The notes beneath the pieces are model-generated. The model was not told the origin of the DNA, made no database searches, and saw only the letters and a program-made list of their open reading frames with translations. Source: an uncultured Roseburia sp. (lineage in GTDB: Bacteria; Bacillota; Clostridia; Lachnospirales; Lachnospiraceae). From it: a stretch of 64,000 nt of DNA. The position numbers were made by a program, and so were the translations under genes. The DNA is taken from positions 53,171 through 117,170 of the forward strand of contig CAJUNX010000002.1 of NCBI GenBank assembly GCA_910587865.1, in the 5' to 3' direction. Below are positions 52,689-61,715 of the stretch, one piece after another (position 1 is the stretch's first letter; every line of letters begins with the position of its first letter).

Positions 52689-54482
52689 TTAACAATATAC
52701 AATCGTTATCCTTCTGCCGGAAAGATCGGACCGGCTCTCCATCTGAAGGCCCATCCGGACACACAGTGTTATTCTTTCCAGAAATTCCCGGCTTATGACC
52801 TCACCGGGCACAATCAGAGGAATCCCGGGCGGGTAAAGCGCGATGAATTCCGCACAGATCTTTCCCTCCGCCTCCGAAAAATCCACCTCTGCAGACGGCA
52901 GCTCCGATGCCCTCCAGATCGGAAGGCTCCGTTCGCTGCCCGCGTACATCCGCGCCACAAACCCTTCGGTCACATCCTGCTTCCCGCGCGCATTCCCGGT
53001 GATATCCTGCCTCCCGCGCGCGTCCCCGGTCACATTCTGCTCCCCGCACGCGTTCCCTGTCACATCCTGCTTCCCGCACGCATTTCCGGCTGCATCCCGC
53101 TTCCCGCACGCGTTCCCTGTCACATCCTGTCTCCCGCGCGCGTTTCCGGCTGCATCCGCTTCCGCTCGCCGGCACATCCCCGCATCAATCTCATGAAGCG
53201 CTTCCGACAGGCGGGCAAACCCTTCCTCCGTGTCCATCATGCTCGTCATCCCCAGCACGTAGCGGCCGGACGCCATCTCCATCTGCAGACGATACCGTTT
53301 TAACAGCATCCGGGAAAGCTGTGCTCCGCTTTCCTCCGAAAAAACAAGGATCTTTGAATCATCCCAGGCAAACGCTTCCTCCCGCGGGAAATCCTCCGCC
53401 CGCATCACATGCAGACGGCGCAGATCGCCCACACTTCGGTAAAAGCTCCGAAGCCGCTCTCTGTAGCGCGCAAAGCGTTCCTCCCCCTCCTCCGCAAGCA
53501 TACGGATACAGGCATCCATCCCAGCCATCAGCAGATAGGAGGGAGAACTCGTCTCAAAGACCGAAAGATACTGCCGGATGCGGCTCTCCGCAATCCGGTC
53601 GGAATTGAGATGAAGCAGCGCCGTCTGTGTCGGAGAAGGCAGCGTCTTATGCAGGCTCATAATCACCGCATCCGCTCCCGCACTTACCGCATGTGCCGGA
53701 AAGCCGCCCCACCCCACGGCATTACCGGCGGCACGGCCGCTCTTCGTTCCACAGGCTTCCGCACTCCGGGAGCCGCTCTTCCCTCCGCACTCCGCCGCGC
53801 TTTTCGGAGTGATCTTTTCGCCTGCCGCGCCGTCCTCTGCGGCTCCTCTGTCCTTTCGTTCTTCACTCCGGGCAGATGATGCCGCGCCGCCGCACCCTAA
53901 TCCGAGGTGTGCCCCGTGAGCGCTGTCCACAATCAGCGGAATCCCCTTAGCATGGCAGACGGCAGCGATTCCCGCGACATCCGAGATCACTCCCTCATAC
54001 GTCGGCGACGTGATGACGACCGCCTGATACTCCTTCCCGCTGCCAAGCGCATCCTGCACCTGCCGCGGCGTGATCTGTCCCTGCAGGTCCGACCTCGTAA
54101 TAATCGGATCGATATCATCCGCTTCCGCCCCGCTGATGATGAGCGCGTGATAAACTGCCTTGTGACAGTTCCGGGCCATCAGAATCCGGCCTCCTCTTCC
54201 CGCCGCCGCGCAGATCGCCGCCAGAATCCCGCAGGTACTCCCGTTTACCAGGTAAAAGCTCCGCCGCGCGCCGTACAGCTCCGCCGCGCGCTGCTGTGCC
54301 TCCTGTAAGATTCCCTCTGCATGATGAAGATTGTCGAATCCGTCGATCTCCGTGATATCCATACGATAGGGATCGATAAAGCCCGACGGCTGCCGCTTAT
54401 GTCCCGGCATATGAAACGGATAGATTCCGGCATCGCTGTATGAAATCAGCCGCTCATCCAGGTATATGCTTTTCTTTTCCAC
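52689..54482 (-). CDS. Orn/Lys/Arg decarboxylase family protein
   Basis: A 597-residue PLP enzyme of the major domain 1 type that decarboxylates basic amino acids to polyamines or their precursors. PLP-binding Lys is in SLHKTLPS near residue 283, VDSAHGAHLG is present at about 188, and the substrate side GHKRQPSG near the start. Two insertions break the usual pattern: about 60 residues (KSAAECGGKSGSRSAEACG) just ahead of the PLP-lysine, and six 10-residue repeats (type GNACGKQDVT) before TEGFVARMYAG. Both keep the reading frame. The start is GTG with weak spacing. Confidence 0.85.
   Translation of the reverse strand: MEKKSIYLDERLISYSDAGIYPFHMPGHKRQPSGFIDPYRMDITEIDGFDNLHHAEGILQEAQQRAAELYGARRSFYLVNGSTCGILAAICAAAGRGGRILMARNCHKAVYHALIISGAEADDIDPIITRSDLQGQITPRQVQDALGSGKEYQAVVITSPTYEGVISDVAGIAAVCHAKGIPLIVDSAHGAHLGLGCGGAASSARSEERKDRGAAEDGAAGEKITPKSAAECGGKSGSRSAEACGTKSGRAAGNAVGWGGFPAHAVSAGADAVIMSLHKTLPSPTQTALLHLNSDRIAESRIRQYLSVFETSSPSYLLMAGMDACIRMLAEEGEERFARYRERLRSFYRSVGDLRRLHVMRAEDFPREEAFAWDDSKILVFSEESGAQLSRMLLKRYRLQMEMASGRYVLGMTSMMDTEEGFARLSEALHEIDAGMCRRAEADAAGNARGRQDVTGNACGKRDAAGNACGKQDVTGNACGEQNVTGDARGRQDITGNARGKQDVTEGFVARMYAGSERSLPIWRASELPSAEVDFSEAEGKICAEFIALYPPGIPLIVPGEVISREFLERITLCVRMGLQMESRSDLSGRRITIVYC
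52971..53150 (-). repeat. Six 30-bp in-frame repeats inside decarboxylase gene
   Basis: Six consecutive 30-base units such as CACATCCTGCTTCCCGCACG..., each encoding ten residues like GNACGKQDVT. Units differ at 3-6 positions, so the array is old enough to diverge but still in frame. Confidence 0.85.
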
Positions 54483-54607
54483 TGTCCGTTCCCGCCTTTC
54501 TCCTTTGCGCTGACAGCCACGCGCAGCCGCTTATGTCCCTCGCTCTGACGCCCGCACAAAGCTCCCGCTTCCTCGCGCTGGCAGCCCCCGGACAGCAGCC
54601 GGACCGG

Positions 54608-54719
54608 GCCGGCAATGCGACATATCGTCCTTTCACGGGATGCCCGCTTAATCCAGAAAACACCGGGCCGGCAATGCGACATATCGTTCTTTCACGGGAT
54701 GCCCGCTTAATCCAGGAAA
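54608..54719. repeat. Direct repeat after abiEii-like gene
   Basis: A block of about 56 bases starting CCGGGCCGGCAATGCGACAT occurs twice, 59 bases apart, with one or two mismatches. The second copy includes the last codons of the AbiEii-like gene, so part of the gene's 3' end has been copied into the spacer. Confidence 0.8.
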
Positions 54720-55618
54720 CGCCCGAGTCCCGGCATCCAGTCCCCGAAAAACACCTCGTCCTCACAGATGGAACGCCAGATCCTCGGCAGAAAACCGTCA
54801 AGCACTTCCATCACGCTTTCCCACGACGGTTCCGTGCGCTTCTGATGGCGCAGATACTTTTCCCAGCGTTTCCGCATATATGTATAACTCCGGTAAGAAA
54901 GGATGACGTCCCCTCTCTCTTTGTCCGGCACGATCCCTTCCCGTTCACACGCATCACTTAACATCTGCCGTATGTGCCTTCCGTCCACTGCCTCCGTGCA
55001 CAGAATCGCATACACCATATCATACGCGCCCATCTCGGGCAGGAGCTCCATATTTTTTATAATCTCAAACATCTGCTCCGCGAGAACGATTTCCGCAGGA
55101 TACTGCAGATAGGGAATCTGCTTTCCGTTCTCCATGAACAGCGGAAATGTCCTGCGCTCCGGCACCATTCCGGTCCAGATAAGCTCCGCGACCCGGATAC
55201 GGATTGGAACCGTCATCTCGTCGAATTCACCCGAGATCTCAAGTTCCACCATCTCCCCCTTCATGGACGCACGGCCCTTCCACTTAATCTCCGGCGTCTT
55301 TTCCGCCTTCAGAATATAGGCGAGCATCACATATCCCATCTTAAGCGACAGAACCTGTCCGGGCGCCGCGTCGCCCCGTTTTACGACGAGCGGATCTGTG
55401 ATATAGGCAAATTCCAGCGTCAGTATATTCCCTTTGCGGTACTGTCCGACCCCAAGTGCGGTGTCATTTTTCAGCCAGAGAAACAGGGAAAACGGAGAAT
55501 CCTCAATCAGATACATCAGCGTCTCAAGCACATAACCCGCCAGCAGGTTCGAAAACGGGATTCCAAGCTCTTCACTTTTTGCTTTCAACGCAGTTCTTTC
55601 TGTCACTGTGTGTTTCAT
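54707..55618 (-). CDS. AbiEii-like nucleotidyltransferase, catalytic motifs lost
   Basis: A 303-residue protein encoded directly after an AbiEi-like gene (no gap). It has the overall AbiEii layout: an N-terminal helix and FSLFLWLKNDTALG, where active members have KGGTAL; LTLEFAYITD, where they have DxDF; YPAEIVLAEQMFEII, where they have AEK; and MGAYDMVYAI, where they have KDxYDL. GG, DxD and the AEK Lys are thus all replaced, so the nucleotidyl transfer activity that makes AbiEii toxic is not expected. Homology by pattern, not by search. Confidence 0.55.
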   Translation of the reverse strand: MKHTVTERTALKAKSEELGIPFSNLLAGYVLETLMYLIEDSPFSLFLWLKNDTALGVGQYRKGNILTLEFAYITDPLVVKRGDAAPGQVLSLKMGYVMLAYILKAEKTPEIKWKGRASMKGEMVELEISGEFDEMTVPIRIRVAELIWTGMVPERRTFPLFMENGKQIPYLQYPAEIVLAEQMFEIIKNMELLPEMGAYDMVYAILCTEAVDGRHIRQMLSDACEREGIVPDKERGDVILSYRSYTYMRKRWEKYLRHQKRTEPSWESVMEVLDGFLPRIWRSICEDEVFFGDWMPGLGRFLD

Positions 55619-56248
55619 TTAAAGCCATACTCCTATCATTGTCTGCACTTTTTTTACCACCTTGCGCTCCCTGGCGTACTTCATCAGCCGCGCGACATCC
55701 TTCTTCGGATCACGGATGTAAGCGAGCAGCCCTTCCTTAAACAGTTCACGTTCCATTTTATCTTCATATTTCAGGCATTCGCAGACCAGACGTTCCTTTT
55801 CGAAGATTTTCATCTGCGCCCCGCCATAGGCGATGACAGTCACTCCCGTCTCCAGGGTCTCAGGCTCCGCGTAGAGCGGCGTAACCTGCGGATAATCCAG
55901 CCTGAACCGCGACTTTGACGTATTCTTGTCCACGGAAAGTTTAAAACCAAACGGCCGGTTCTCAAGATAACCATAGGCGTAGAGCGCCGTGTCAAGATTT
56001 AAGACGCAGTCCGGAAACAGCTTCGCGATCAGCTCTTCCTCCGTAAAATCACTGATGCGGATGGTATAGTAGCCGTTTTTAATCCGCACCAGGTCTCCCT
56101 TCTCAACAAAGTCAAGAATCCTCCGGTAATCAATCCCCAGCTCATTCAGCTGCTTTTTCCGGACAACACCGCCGTGCTGATCGATGAATTCCTTCACACG
56201 GTCTAAAATCAATTCCCTCTTTTCATTTACAACGTATGAATCTGACAT
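55619..56248 (-). CDS. AbiEi-like antitoxin/regulator
   Basis: A 209-residue protein with an N-terminal winged helix (residues ~10-60: GGVVRKKQLNELGIDYRRIL, DFVEKGDLVRIKNGYYTI), typical of AbiEi antitoxins, and a C-terminal domain of the same family. Such proteins repress their own promoter and counter the AbiEii toxin. Start MSDSYVV follows GGAG by 8 bases. A strong promoter lies upstream, so the pair is likely expressed. Confidence 0.7.
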   Translation of the reverse strand: MSDSYVVNEKRELILDRVKEFIDQHGGVVRKKQLNELGIDYRRILDFVEKGDLVRIKNGYYTIRISDFTEEELIAKLFPDCVLNLDTALYAYGYLENRPFGFKLSVDKNTSKSRFRLDYPQVTPLYAEPETLETGVTVIAYGGAQMKIFEKERLVCECLKYEDKMERELFKEGLLAYIRDPKKDVARLMKYARERKVVKKVQTMIGVWL

Positions 56249-56443
56249 ATGAATTCTCCGTTTCCTGTGTGCATTTTCTGACGTAAGGATATGATGCGGG
56301 GGCAAAACGACTGCCCCGGCATCGGGACATGCCGCCAGATAATCACGCTCGGCATTCCCGATCGGACAGCAGAATCGGTTTTCCAGATAAAACGTATAAC
56401 TTCTCCGCTCTCCGTGTATTTTTGTGGCGTTTCTTTTCCTATT

Positions 56444-56472
56444 ACTATACGCGATCTTTTCTCATTTGTCAA
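56444..56472 (-). promoter_or_regulatory. Promoter of abiEi-like gene
   Basis: TTGACA-17-TATAGT on the minus strand, an almost ideal sigma-A promoter. It is divergent from the promoter of the next plus-strand gene. Confidence 0.75.
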
Positions 56473-56498
56473 TTCATCCCTCAATGTCCTGTTTGGAC

Positions 56499-56527
56499 TT
56501 GTTTTTCCTTTCTGTCTGTCTTATAAT
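56499..56527 (+). promoter_or_regulatory. Promoter of the ArgR-like gene
   Basis: TTGTTT-17-TATAAT, 37 bases before the start codon. Its -35 lies only 27 bases from the divergent abiEi promoter. Confidence 0.65.
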
Positions 56528-56563
56528 ATCTAAAAGACATTACACACAGAGAAAGGAGACATT

Positions 56564-57076
56564 ATGGATTACTCCAGGACACCTCTCCGGAAGAACCCTT
56601 CCCGTGAAACATGTGAGGGCATTATCCGACGGATTCTGATGACCGAGATTTTAGAGAACGGAAAGAACGAGCATTTTCGCAATGCTTCTGATTTCATGGC
56701 ATATTTTGAATCCCTCTATCCGCCTTCGGGCGCTCTGACCAAGCAGGTGCAGCGCGCGGTCCGTTCCCTGCAGATGCCGAAAAACGATGCCGGTTATTTC
56801 ATTCCGAACAAGACGATCGATCAGCTCGAGCAGGAAAAAGAGCTGCAGTACGTATTTGGCAAAGCGGATGCCGCCGTCTTTTCCATGGATTCCTACAAAC
56901 CGCTGTTTCTGAAAGCGGATGCTTCCGTCACCGCATACCTGCTTCATCTCATCGGGGATTCCCCTCTTTTTGAGGGCAAATACCTGACTGCGCAGGAGGT
57001 TGCCAACGGTATTATCTTTTACACCAAAAACCCGACACAGCTTGAAATTCTCCTGAACAGTTTAATTGTCAGATAA
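56564..57076 (+). CDS. Small protein, possibly ArgR-like
   Basis: A 170-residue cytoplasmic protein. The first ~75 residues (IIRRILMTEILENG, VQRAVRSLQMPKNDAGYF) could form a winged helix, and the last 60 (PLFLKADASVTAYLLHLIG) could be an oligomerisation part, giving a weak ArgR-like impression. I do not regard this as more than a hint. Good ribosome site AAAGGAG. Followed by a strong bidirectional terminator. Confidence 0.4.
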   Translation: MDYSRTPLRKNPSRETCEGIIRRILMTEILENGKNEHFRNASDFMAYFESLYPPSGALTKQVQRAVRSLQMPKNDAGYFIPNKTIDQLEQEKELQYVFGKADAAVFSMDSYKPLFLKADASVTAYLLHLIGDSPLFEGKYLTAQEVANGIIFYTKNPTQLEILLNSLIVR

Positions 57077-57105
57077 TTTTCCGTGTTTTATTTTATGTCT
57101 GTATA

Positions 57106-57149
57106 ACAAAAGACGACAAAATATTTTTCATATTTTTGTCGTCTTTTGT
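57106..57149. terminator. Bidirectional terminator
   Basis: CAAAAGACGACAAAAATA and its complement (TATTTTTGTCGTCTTTTG) form a long A/T-flanked stem with a short loop, serving both the plus-strand small protein and the minus-strand dacF-like gene. Confidence 0.75.
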
Positions 57150-57193
57150 CAATTATCCTTTTATATCTGGATGTACCGCTTTCATCCGACACA

Positions 57194-58588
57194 CTACCAT
57201 CTTCTTCTGCGCCTGTGCCGTCTCCTTGACCTGACCTTTCGAAACTGCTCTCTGCGGCTTCTTCTCACTTCCATATTATGCCGGATGATATAATAATTGT
57301 CCACAAAATGTTTTATCACAAAAAGCAGAAATACCAGAATGGCCACGGCAGCTACGATCAGTGTAATCAGCAGCGGATTAATCTGTATCAGCCTTCGTCC
57401 TGTCTCTTCCGATCCGTTCTGTGTCTCTTCCTTCTGGTTATCAAACACAAATCCCTGTATCTCAATTCCCGTTCTCACGATATCCGCTCTGCCGACTTCC
57501 CGTCCGGCATACGTGTATACAAGTGTTCCCGCTACATCCTCACGCACCGAATCGTACCGAATCTCGGATGCTGCATCCGCAAACTCCGTCGTCTTTGGAA
57601 GAATAATACCTGCATTCTCGTCAATATCCACAAATGCTCTGTTTCCGTTGTTTAATATCCCGGCATCCGCCGCCTTTGACGTGTCATACCTGGTTTCGTT
57701 GTCCGCGATATTGCAGATCTGAAAATTGTCGAATCCGTATTCAAACAGGTTTGTGCTGTCCACCCACTGGCTGGGCGGCTCTGTATGCATGACCACACAT
57801 ACCAGCGACATGCCGTCCTTCTCCGCATACGTGACCAGCGTCGACCGCGCCACCGCCGTCCATCCTGTTTTGCCCCCGGTACAGTATTCATAACGGTATT
57901 TCAGTGTCTGCCAGGGATAAAGCATCTCATTGTGATTCGTCAGAGGTGTCGGCTCATCGTGCTTGTTCGTCGGAGGTATCGTGTAGCGGGCCGTGCCTGT
58001 GATAATCCGGAAATTCTCATTCTGGTAAGCCGCCCTCGCAATCAGCGCCATATCATGGCACGTCGTATAGTGCTCTTCCTCAAACAGTCCGTGCGGATTG
58101 CAGAAATGCGTATCCAGACAGCCAAGCTCAGCGGCCTTCGCGTTCATCATATCCACAAACGCTTCCACCGTGCCTCCCACATGCTCCGCCACCGCATAAG
58201 CACACTCATTTGCAGACCCCAGCATCACCGCATACAGACACTGTTCCATCGTCATCTGTTCCCCGTAATCCCGTGCAATCCCCGAGCCTTCCGTATTATC
58301 AATCGCCTCATCGGAAAACGTGACAATCTCATTCAGATCGGAATGCTCCAGCGCGATCAGCGCTGTCAGAATCTTTGTGATACTCGCCGGGTAATTCCGT
58401 TCCATGCTGTTTTTTTCATAGAGTACCGTTCCTGTCGACATCTCCATCAGAATGACATTCGGCGATTCCACCGCCGGCCCTTCCGGCCAGTAATCCGCAG
58501 CGGATACATCGATCTGTCCGATCTGTAAAAAGATGGTCAGGCTCAGAAAAAAAACGGTGACCCTGACCAGAATATTCTTTTTCTGCAT
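57194..58588 (-). CDS. D-alanyl-D-alanine carboxypeptidase (DacF type)
   Basis: A 464-residue low-molecular-weight penicillin-binding protein. Signal peptide at the start, SxxK nucleophile motif SITK near residue 70, SxN in SANE and the KTG triad motif in GKTGWTA. After the catalytic domain (to ~300) follow a beta-rich domain and a C-terminal membrane anchor (LLITLIVAAVAILVFLLF) with a very basic tail (RRSRREQFRKVRSRRRHRRR). It trims D-Ala from peptidoglycan. Start ATG MQKKNILV has GGAG 8 bases upstream; a GTG three codons earlier lies inside the site. Confidence 0.85.
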   Translation of the reverse strand: MQKKNILVRVTVFFLSLTIFLQIGQIDVSAADYWPEGPAVESPNVILMEMSTGTVLYEKNSMERNYPASITKILTALIALEHSDLNEIVTFSDEAIDNTEGSGIARDYGEQMTMEQCLYAVMLGSANECAYAVAEHVGGTVEAFVDMMNAKAAELGCLDTHFCNPHGLFEEEHYTTCHDMALIARAAYQNENFRIITGTARYTIPPTNKHDEPTPLTNHNEMLYPWQTLKYRYEYCTGGKTGWTAVARSTLVTYAEKDGMSLVCVVMHTEPPSQWVDSTNLFEYGFDNFQICNIADNETRYDTSKAADAGILNNGNRAFVDIDENAGIILPKTTEFADAASEIRYDSVREDVAGTLVYTYAGREVGRADIVRTGIEIQGFVFDNQKEETQNGSEETGRRLIQINPLLITLIVAAVAILVFLLFVIKHFVDNYYIIRHNMEVRRSRREQFRKVRSRRRHRRRRRW

Positions 58589-58797
58589 TCTTTCCACTCC
58601 TGTCTATTACAAACAGCTGCGCAGCCCCCTTTCAGCCTTCCGGCCGCGCTTTGTTTTCTTCCCGTTTCCATATATTAGTATCAGTATAAGCGTTCAAAAA
58701 AATACATGCAATCATTTTCTTTTAAAAACACTTTTTTTATCCGGCAATCTGTTGTAGAATACTTTGCATGCAGAATATGAAAAGGCAGGTCAGTCAA

Positions 58798-59457
58798 ATG
58801 CGATTACGAAATATCAAAGGAGCCGATACCGCCATCGGCGAAAGTCCTTACTGTATCAAAGAACCGGCATCTTACCGCGGGCGCTGGCAGGATGCCTTTC
58901 CCTCCCCCGGTCCCCTCCACATCGAGATCGGAATGGGAAAGGGGCGCTTTCTCATGGAGCTGGCTTCGCTGCATCCGGATATCCGCTATCTCGGTATCGA
59001 ACGGTATTCCAGCGTGCTGCTCCGCGCCCTGCAGAAGATGCAGGCGGATCCGCTTCCCAATGTTAAGTTTCTCTGTATGGACGCAGCGGAACTTGCGCTT
59101 ATCTTTTCACCGGGCGAGGTGGCGCGGATCTATCTCAATTTCTCCGATCCCTGGCCCAAAGAACGGCACGCCAGACGGCGGCTCACCTCGCATCCGTTTT
59201 TAGAGCGGTATGCCGCCGTGCTTGCGGCGGATGGCCGGCTGGAATTTAAGACCGATAATCAGGACCTCTTTACTTTCTCTTTAGATGAGATCGCAGCTTC
59301 TGGCTGGAGGCTTGTGTCTTCTACCAGAGATCTGCATCATGATCCCGCGCTCAGTCAGGATAATGTCATGACGGAATACGAGGAAAAGTTTTCCTCCCTC
59401 GGCAATCCGATCTGCAAACTGACTGCCGTGCCGCAGCATGCCATCCTCTCCCCGTAA
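58798..59457 (+). CDS. trmB: tRNA (guanine-46-N7)-methyltransferase
   Basis: A 219-residue SAM-dependent methyltransferase. Motif IEIGMGKGRFLMEL near residue 42 and the catalytic/substrate motif NFSDPWPKERHARRRL near residue 118 are both canonical for TrmB. It methylates G46 in the tRNA variable loop. Start MRLRNIKGAD has AGGCAGG 8 bases upstream. Confidence 0.9.
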   Translation: MRLRNIKGADTAIGESPYCIKEPASYRGRWQDAFPSPGPLHIEIGMGKGRFLMELASLHPDIRYLGIERYSSVLLRALQKMQADPLPNVKFLCMDAAELALIFSPGEVARIYLNFSDPWPKERHARRRLTSHPFLERYAAVLAADGRLEFKTDNQDLFTFSLDEIAASGWRLVSSTRDLHHDPALSQDNVMTEYEEKFSSLGNPICKLTAVPQHAILSP

Positions 59458-59507
59458 TGCACCGCTGCTTTTATGTGCCCGGCAGGTCTGAACCTTTTTA
59501 ATGGCAC

Positions 59508-59536
59508 AAAAAACCGGCGGCAGGTCTGCCGCCGGT
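59508..59536 (-). terminator. Terminator of chemotaxis receptor gene
   Basis: ACCGGCGGCAG and CTGCCGCCGGT make an 11-bp stem with a 2-base loop; the A-run to its left is the U-run of the minus-strand transcript. Confidence 0.8.
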
Positions 59537-59549
59537 ATCCGGTCTTATT

Positions 59550-61280
59550 TTACACTCTGAAACGGTTCACATCACTGGTCATATTGTGCGCAATGTCCAC
59601 CAGCTCATCCGTGTCATGATAACATTCCTCGACGATATTTCCAAGCTCTACCATGGATGCGGAGGTCTGCTCCGTACTTGCCGCATTCCCCTCTGCAATC
59701 GCTGCCAGGCTCTCCATGCTGCGTGTGACATCGTCTTTTACGATGCTGACAGATTCCATCTGTCCGGAGATGTTGTTGATTGCAATTACGACATTCCCCA
59801 TCTCCTCATTCAGATCCTCAAACACCTGCTGCGTGGCGCTTAAACGCTCATTCTGATTGCTGATGTCCTGCAGAACGTTCTGCATCGTCTCAACACTGAT
59901 GTTGGAATTCTGAATCAGCTCCTCTACGATCCCGCCGATCTTCTTTGCCGTCTCGCTGGACTGATCTGCAAGCTGCCGGATCTCGTCAGCCACCACGGAA
60001 AATCCTCTTCCGTGCTCTCCCGCACGCGCCGCCTCGATGCTGGCGTTTAAGGAAAGCAGGTTTGTCTGGCTCGCGATGTCGGTGATCATATTGATCGCAT
60101 TGCCGATCTCCATGACCGATCTGTTGGTGATGTCTGTCTGCTCGTGCACCTCATCAATCGATGTCCTGGTCCGGTTGCTGATCTCTGCCAGCTCATCAAG
60201 CGTCTGATTTAACAGCTGATTATGGCTCTGCATCTCCCTGGTGCTTTCCATCAGTGTCTCGACGTTCCGGCTCGTCTCGTTCACCGCATCTCCCATATCG
60301 CCGATCTGATTATTGACGTTCTGCATCTCATTCGCCTGCTGCGTCGCGCCGTTTGCGATTTCTTCCACCGCAATATTGACATTGCGGATCGACTCGTTGA
60401 TCGTGTTGAAATTCTTCCGGAATTTTCCGGTAAATCCGTCAAGCGAATTTGCTGATTTATGTATATTGGTCACAATCGCCGCCAGTCCGAGTACCAGTGT
60501 ATGTACCGCCCGTGCAATATTGCCGATCTCATCGCTTCTCCTGACGAGCGTTCCGCTGACTTCGCGGTTGAGATCTCCCTCCGCCATCGCATCAAGCCGC
60601 TGAACCACCTGGGAAATCGCCTGTACAATCATCATCATTGCCGCCGCAATCAGCCCGCAGGTAATGATCGCGATAATCACCATAAAGATCACGCTGCTGC
60701 GCATCCGTCCCTCATAAATGTCCCGCGTGGTACCGGCCTCCATCGCGGTGGACAGCACACCGACCGGCGCCCCCTCATTATTGTAAAGCACTTCATAATA
60801 TGAAAAATACGGTTTGCCCCCAACCACGGTTTTGCTGGTAAAATACGATCCGTTTGTCTTTACCTCATCATAAATCTTCGCGTCCAGTCTGGTTCCGATG
60901 ATCCGGTTTCCCGATTCGTCCCGCGCGCTTGACGCCACACGCATATCCCCCCAGAACACCGTCACATTCACATCCGTAGCATTCATAAACTCGTCCAGTG
61001 TGCCCTGATTCTCCGAGATATTAAAATCTCCTTTGTAAAAAGTCTCTCCGTCGTAACTGTAATCTCCGCCGCTTCCAAGCTGAGCCAGCGTCACCTTAAT
61101 CGAATATGCGGTTGCACTCAGCTCATGCTCCACAACACGCTCCGACACAAAGATCCCCAGCGACCGGATCGCCAGCCCTGACATCACCACAAGGATGATC
61201 AGCGGTATCAGCACCAGCAAAAGAATCTTTGCCATCAGATTCAGCCCTTTTCTCTTCTGCACTGCACTTCCATTTTCCAT
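59550..61280 (-). CDS. Methyl-accepting chemotaxis protein
   Basis: A 576-residue receptor: membrane segment at ~17-40, an extracellular Cache-like sensor with GTRLDAKIYDEVK and GGKPYFSYYEVL to ~210, second membrane segment at ~220-240, HAMP, and a long signalling helix pair with the hairpin tip HGRGFSVVADEIRQLADQSS near residue 450. It links ligand sensing to CheA/CheW. No flagellar genes are in this window. Start ATG (MENGSAVQ) follows AGGAG by 8 bases. Confidence 0.85.
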   Translation of the reverse strand: MENGSAVQKRKGLNLMAKILLLVLIPLIILVVMSGLAIRSLGIFVSERVVEHELSATAYSIKVTLAQLGSGGDYSYDGETFYKGDFNISENQGTLDEFMNATDVNVTVFWGDMRVASSARDESGNRIIGTRLDAKIYDEVKTNGSYFTSKTVVGGKPYFSYYEVLYNNEGAPVGVLSTAMEAGTTRDIYEGRMRSSVIFMVIIAIITCGLIAAAMMMIVQAISQVVQRLDAMAEGDLNREVSGTLVRRSDEIGNIARAVHTLVLGLAAIVTNIHKSANSLDGFTGKFRKNFNTINESIRNVNIAVEEIANGATQQANEMQNVNNQIGDMGDAVNETSRNVETLMESTREMQSHNQLLNQTLDELAEISNRTRTSIDEVHEQTDITNRSVMEIGNAINMITDIASQTNLLSLNASIEAARAGEHGRGFSVVADEIRQLADQSSETAKKIGGIVEELIQNSNISVETMQNVLQDISNQNERLSATQQVFEDLNEEMGNVVIAINNISGQMESVSIVKDDVTRSMESLAAIAEGNAASTEQTSASMVELGNIVEECYHDTDELVDIAHNMTSDVNRFRV

Positions 61281-61405
61281 CTCATTTTCTCCTAACATCG
61301 TTTATCAGACCGCACACAAATTTATGTCTTTTTTATTTTATCACATACAATGGGAAGATTCAATTTATTCTGTCTGGGAAACAAAGATAAAAACAGCATT
61401 GAAAC

Positions 61406-61456
61406 AAAAAAAAAGCACTAACAACGAGCGCTTGAGCTTCATCATTAGTACTTTAT
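61406..61456 (-). terminator. Terminator of tRNA-Lys gene
   Basis: A long stem with several G-U pairs (AAGTACTAATGATGAAGC with GCTCGTTGTTAGTGCTT) followed by a U-run of nine on the minus strand. Confidence 0.7.
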
Positions 61457-61489
61457 AACGTGGTTATAACATTGGCATAAATTCATAAA

Positions 61490-61562
61490 TGCGCCACCAG
61501 GGGTTCGAACCCTGGACACCCTGATTAAGAGTCAGGTGCTCTGCCAGCTGAGCTAGTGGCGC
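61490..61562 (-). tRNA. tRNA-Lys (anticodon CTT)
   Basis: 73 bases on the minus strand fold as a full cloverleaf: acceptor GCGCCAC/GTGGCGC, D arm GCTCAGCTGGCAGAGC, anticodon stem CCTGA/TCAGG with loop CTCTTAA (anticodon CTT, Lys), T arm CAGGG-TTCGAAC-CCCTG, discriminator A. CCA is not encoded. Confidence 0.95.
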
Positions 61563-61608
61563 GTCCGATGTGTTTCTCTGAAACACTGCTCTCTCGAGCA
61601 CGAAAGTT

Positions 61609-61637
61609 ATTATATAACAGCTTTTTTTAAAATGCAA
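61609..61637 (-). promoter_or_regulatory. Promoter of tRNA-Lys
   Basis: TTGCAT-17-TATAAT on the minus strand, about 50 bases before the tRNA. Confidence 0.6.
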
Positions 61638-61715
61638 GCTTTTTTTTATAAAAACTTTAAATTTTTTTTCGAATGTGCTATTTTATTTTTATCAATTCAT
61701 TATAAGGAGGTTTTT

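Noticed and set aside
52971..53150. CRISPR-like array in decarboxylase
   Set aside because: Units are contiguous 30-mers in frame, without spacers; it is a coding minisatellite.
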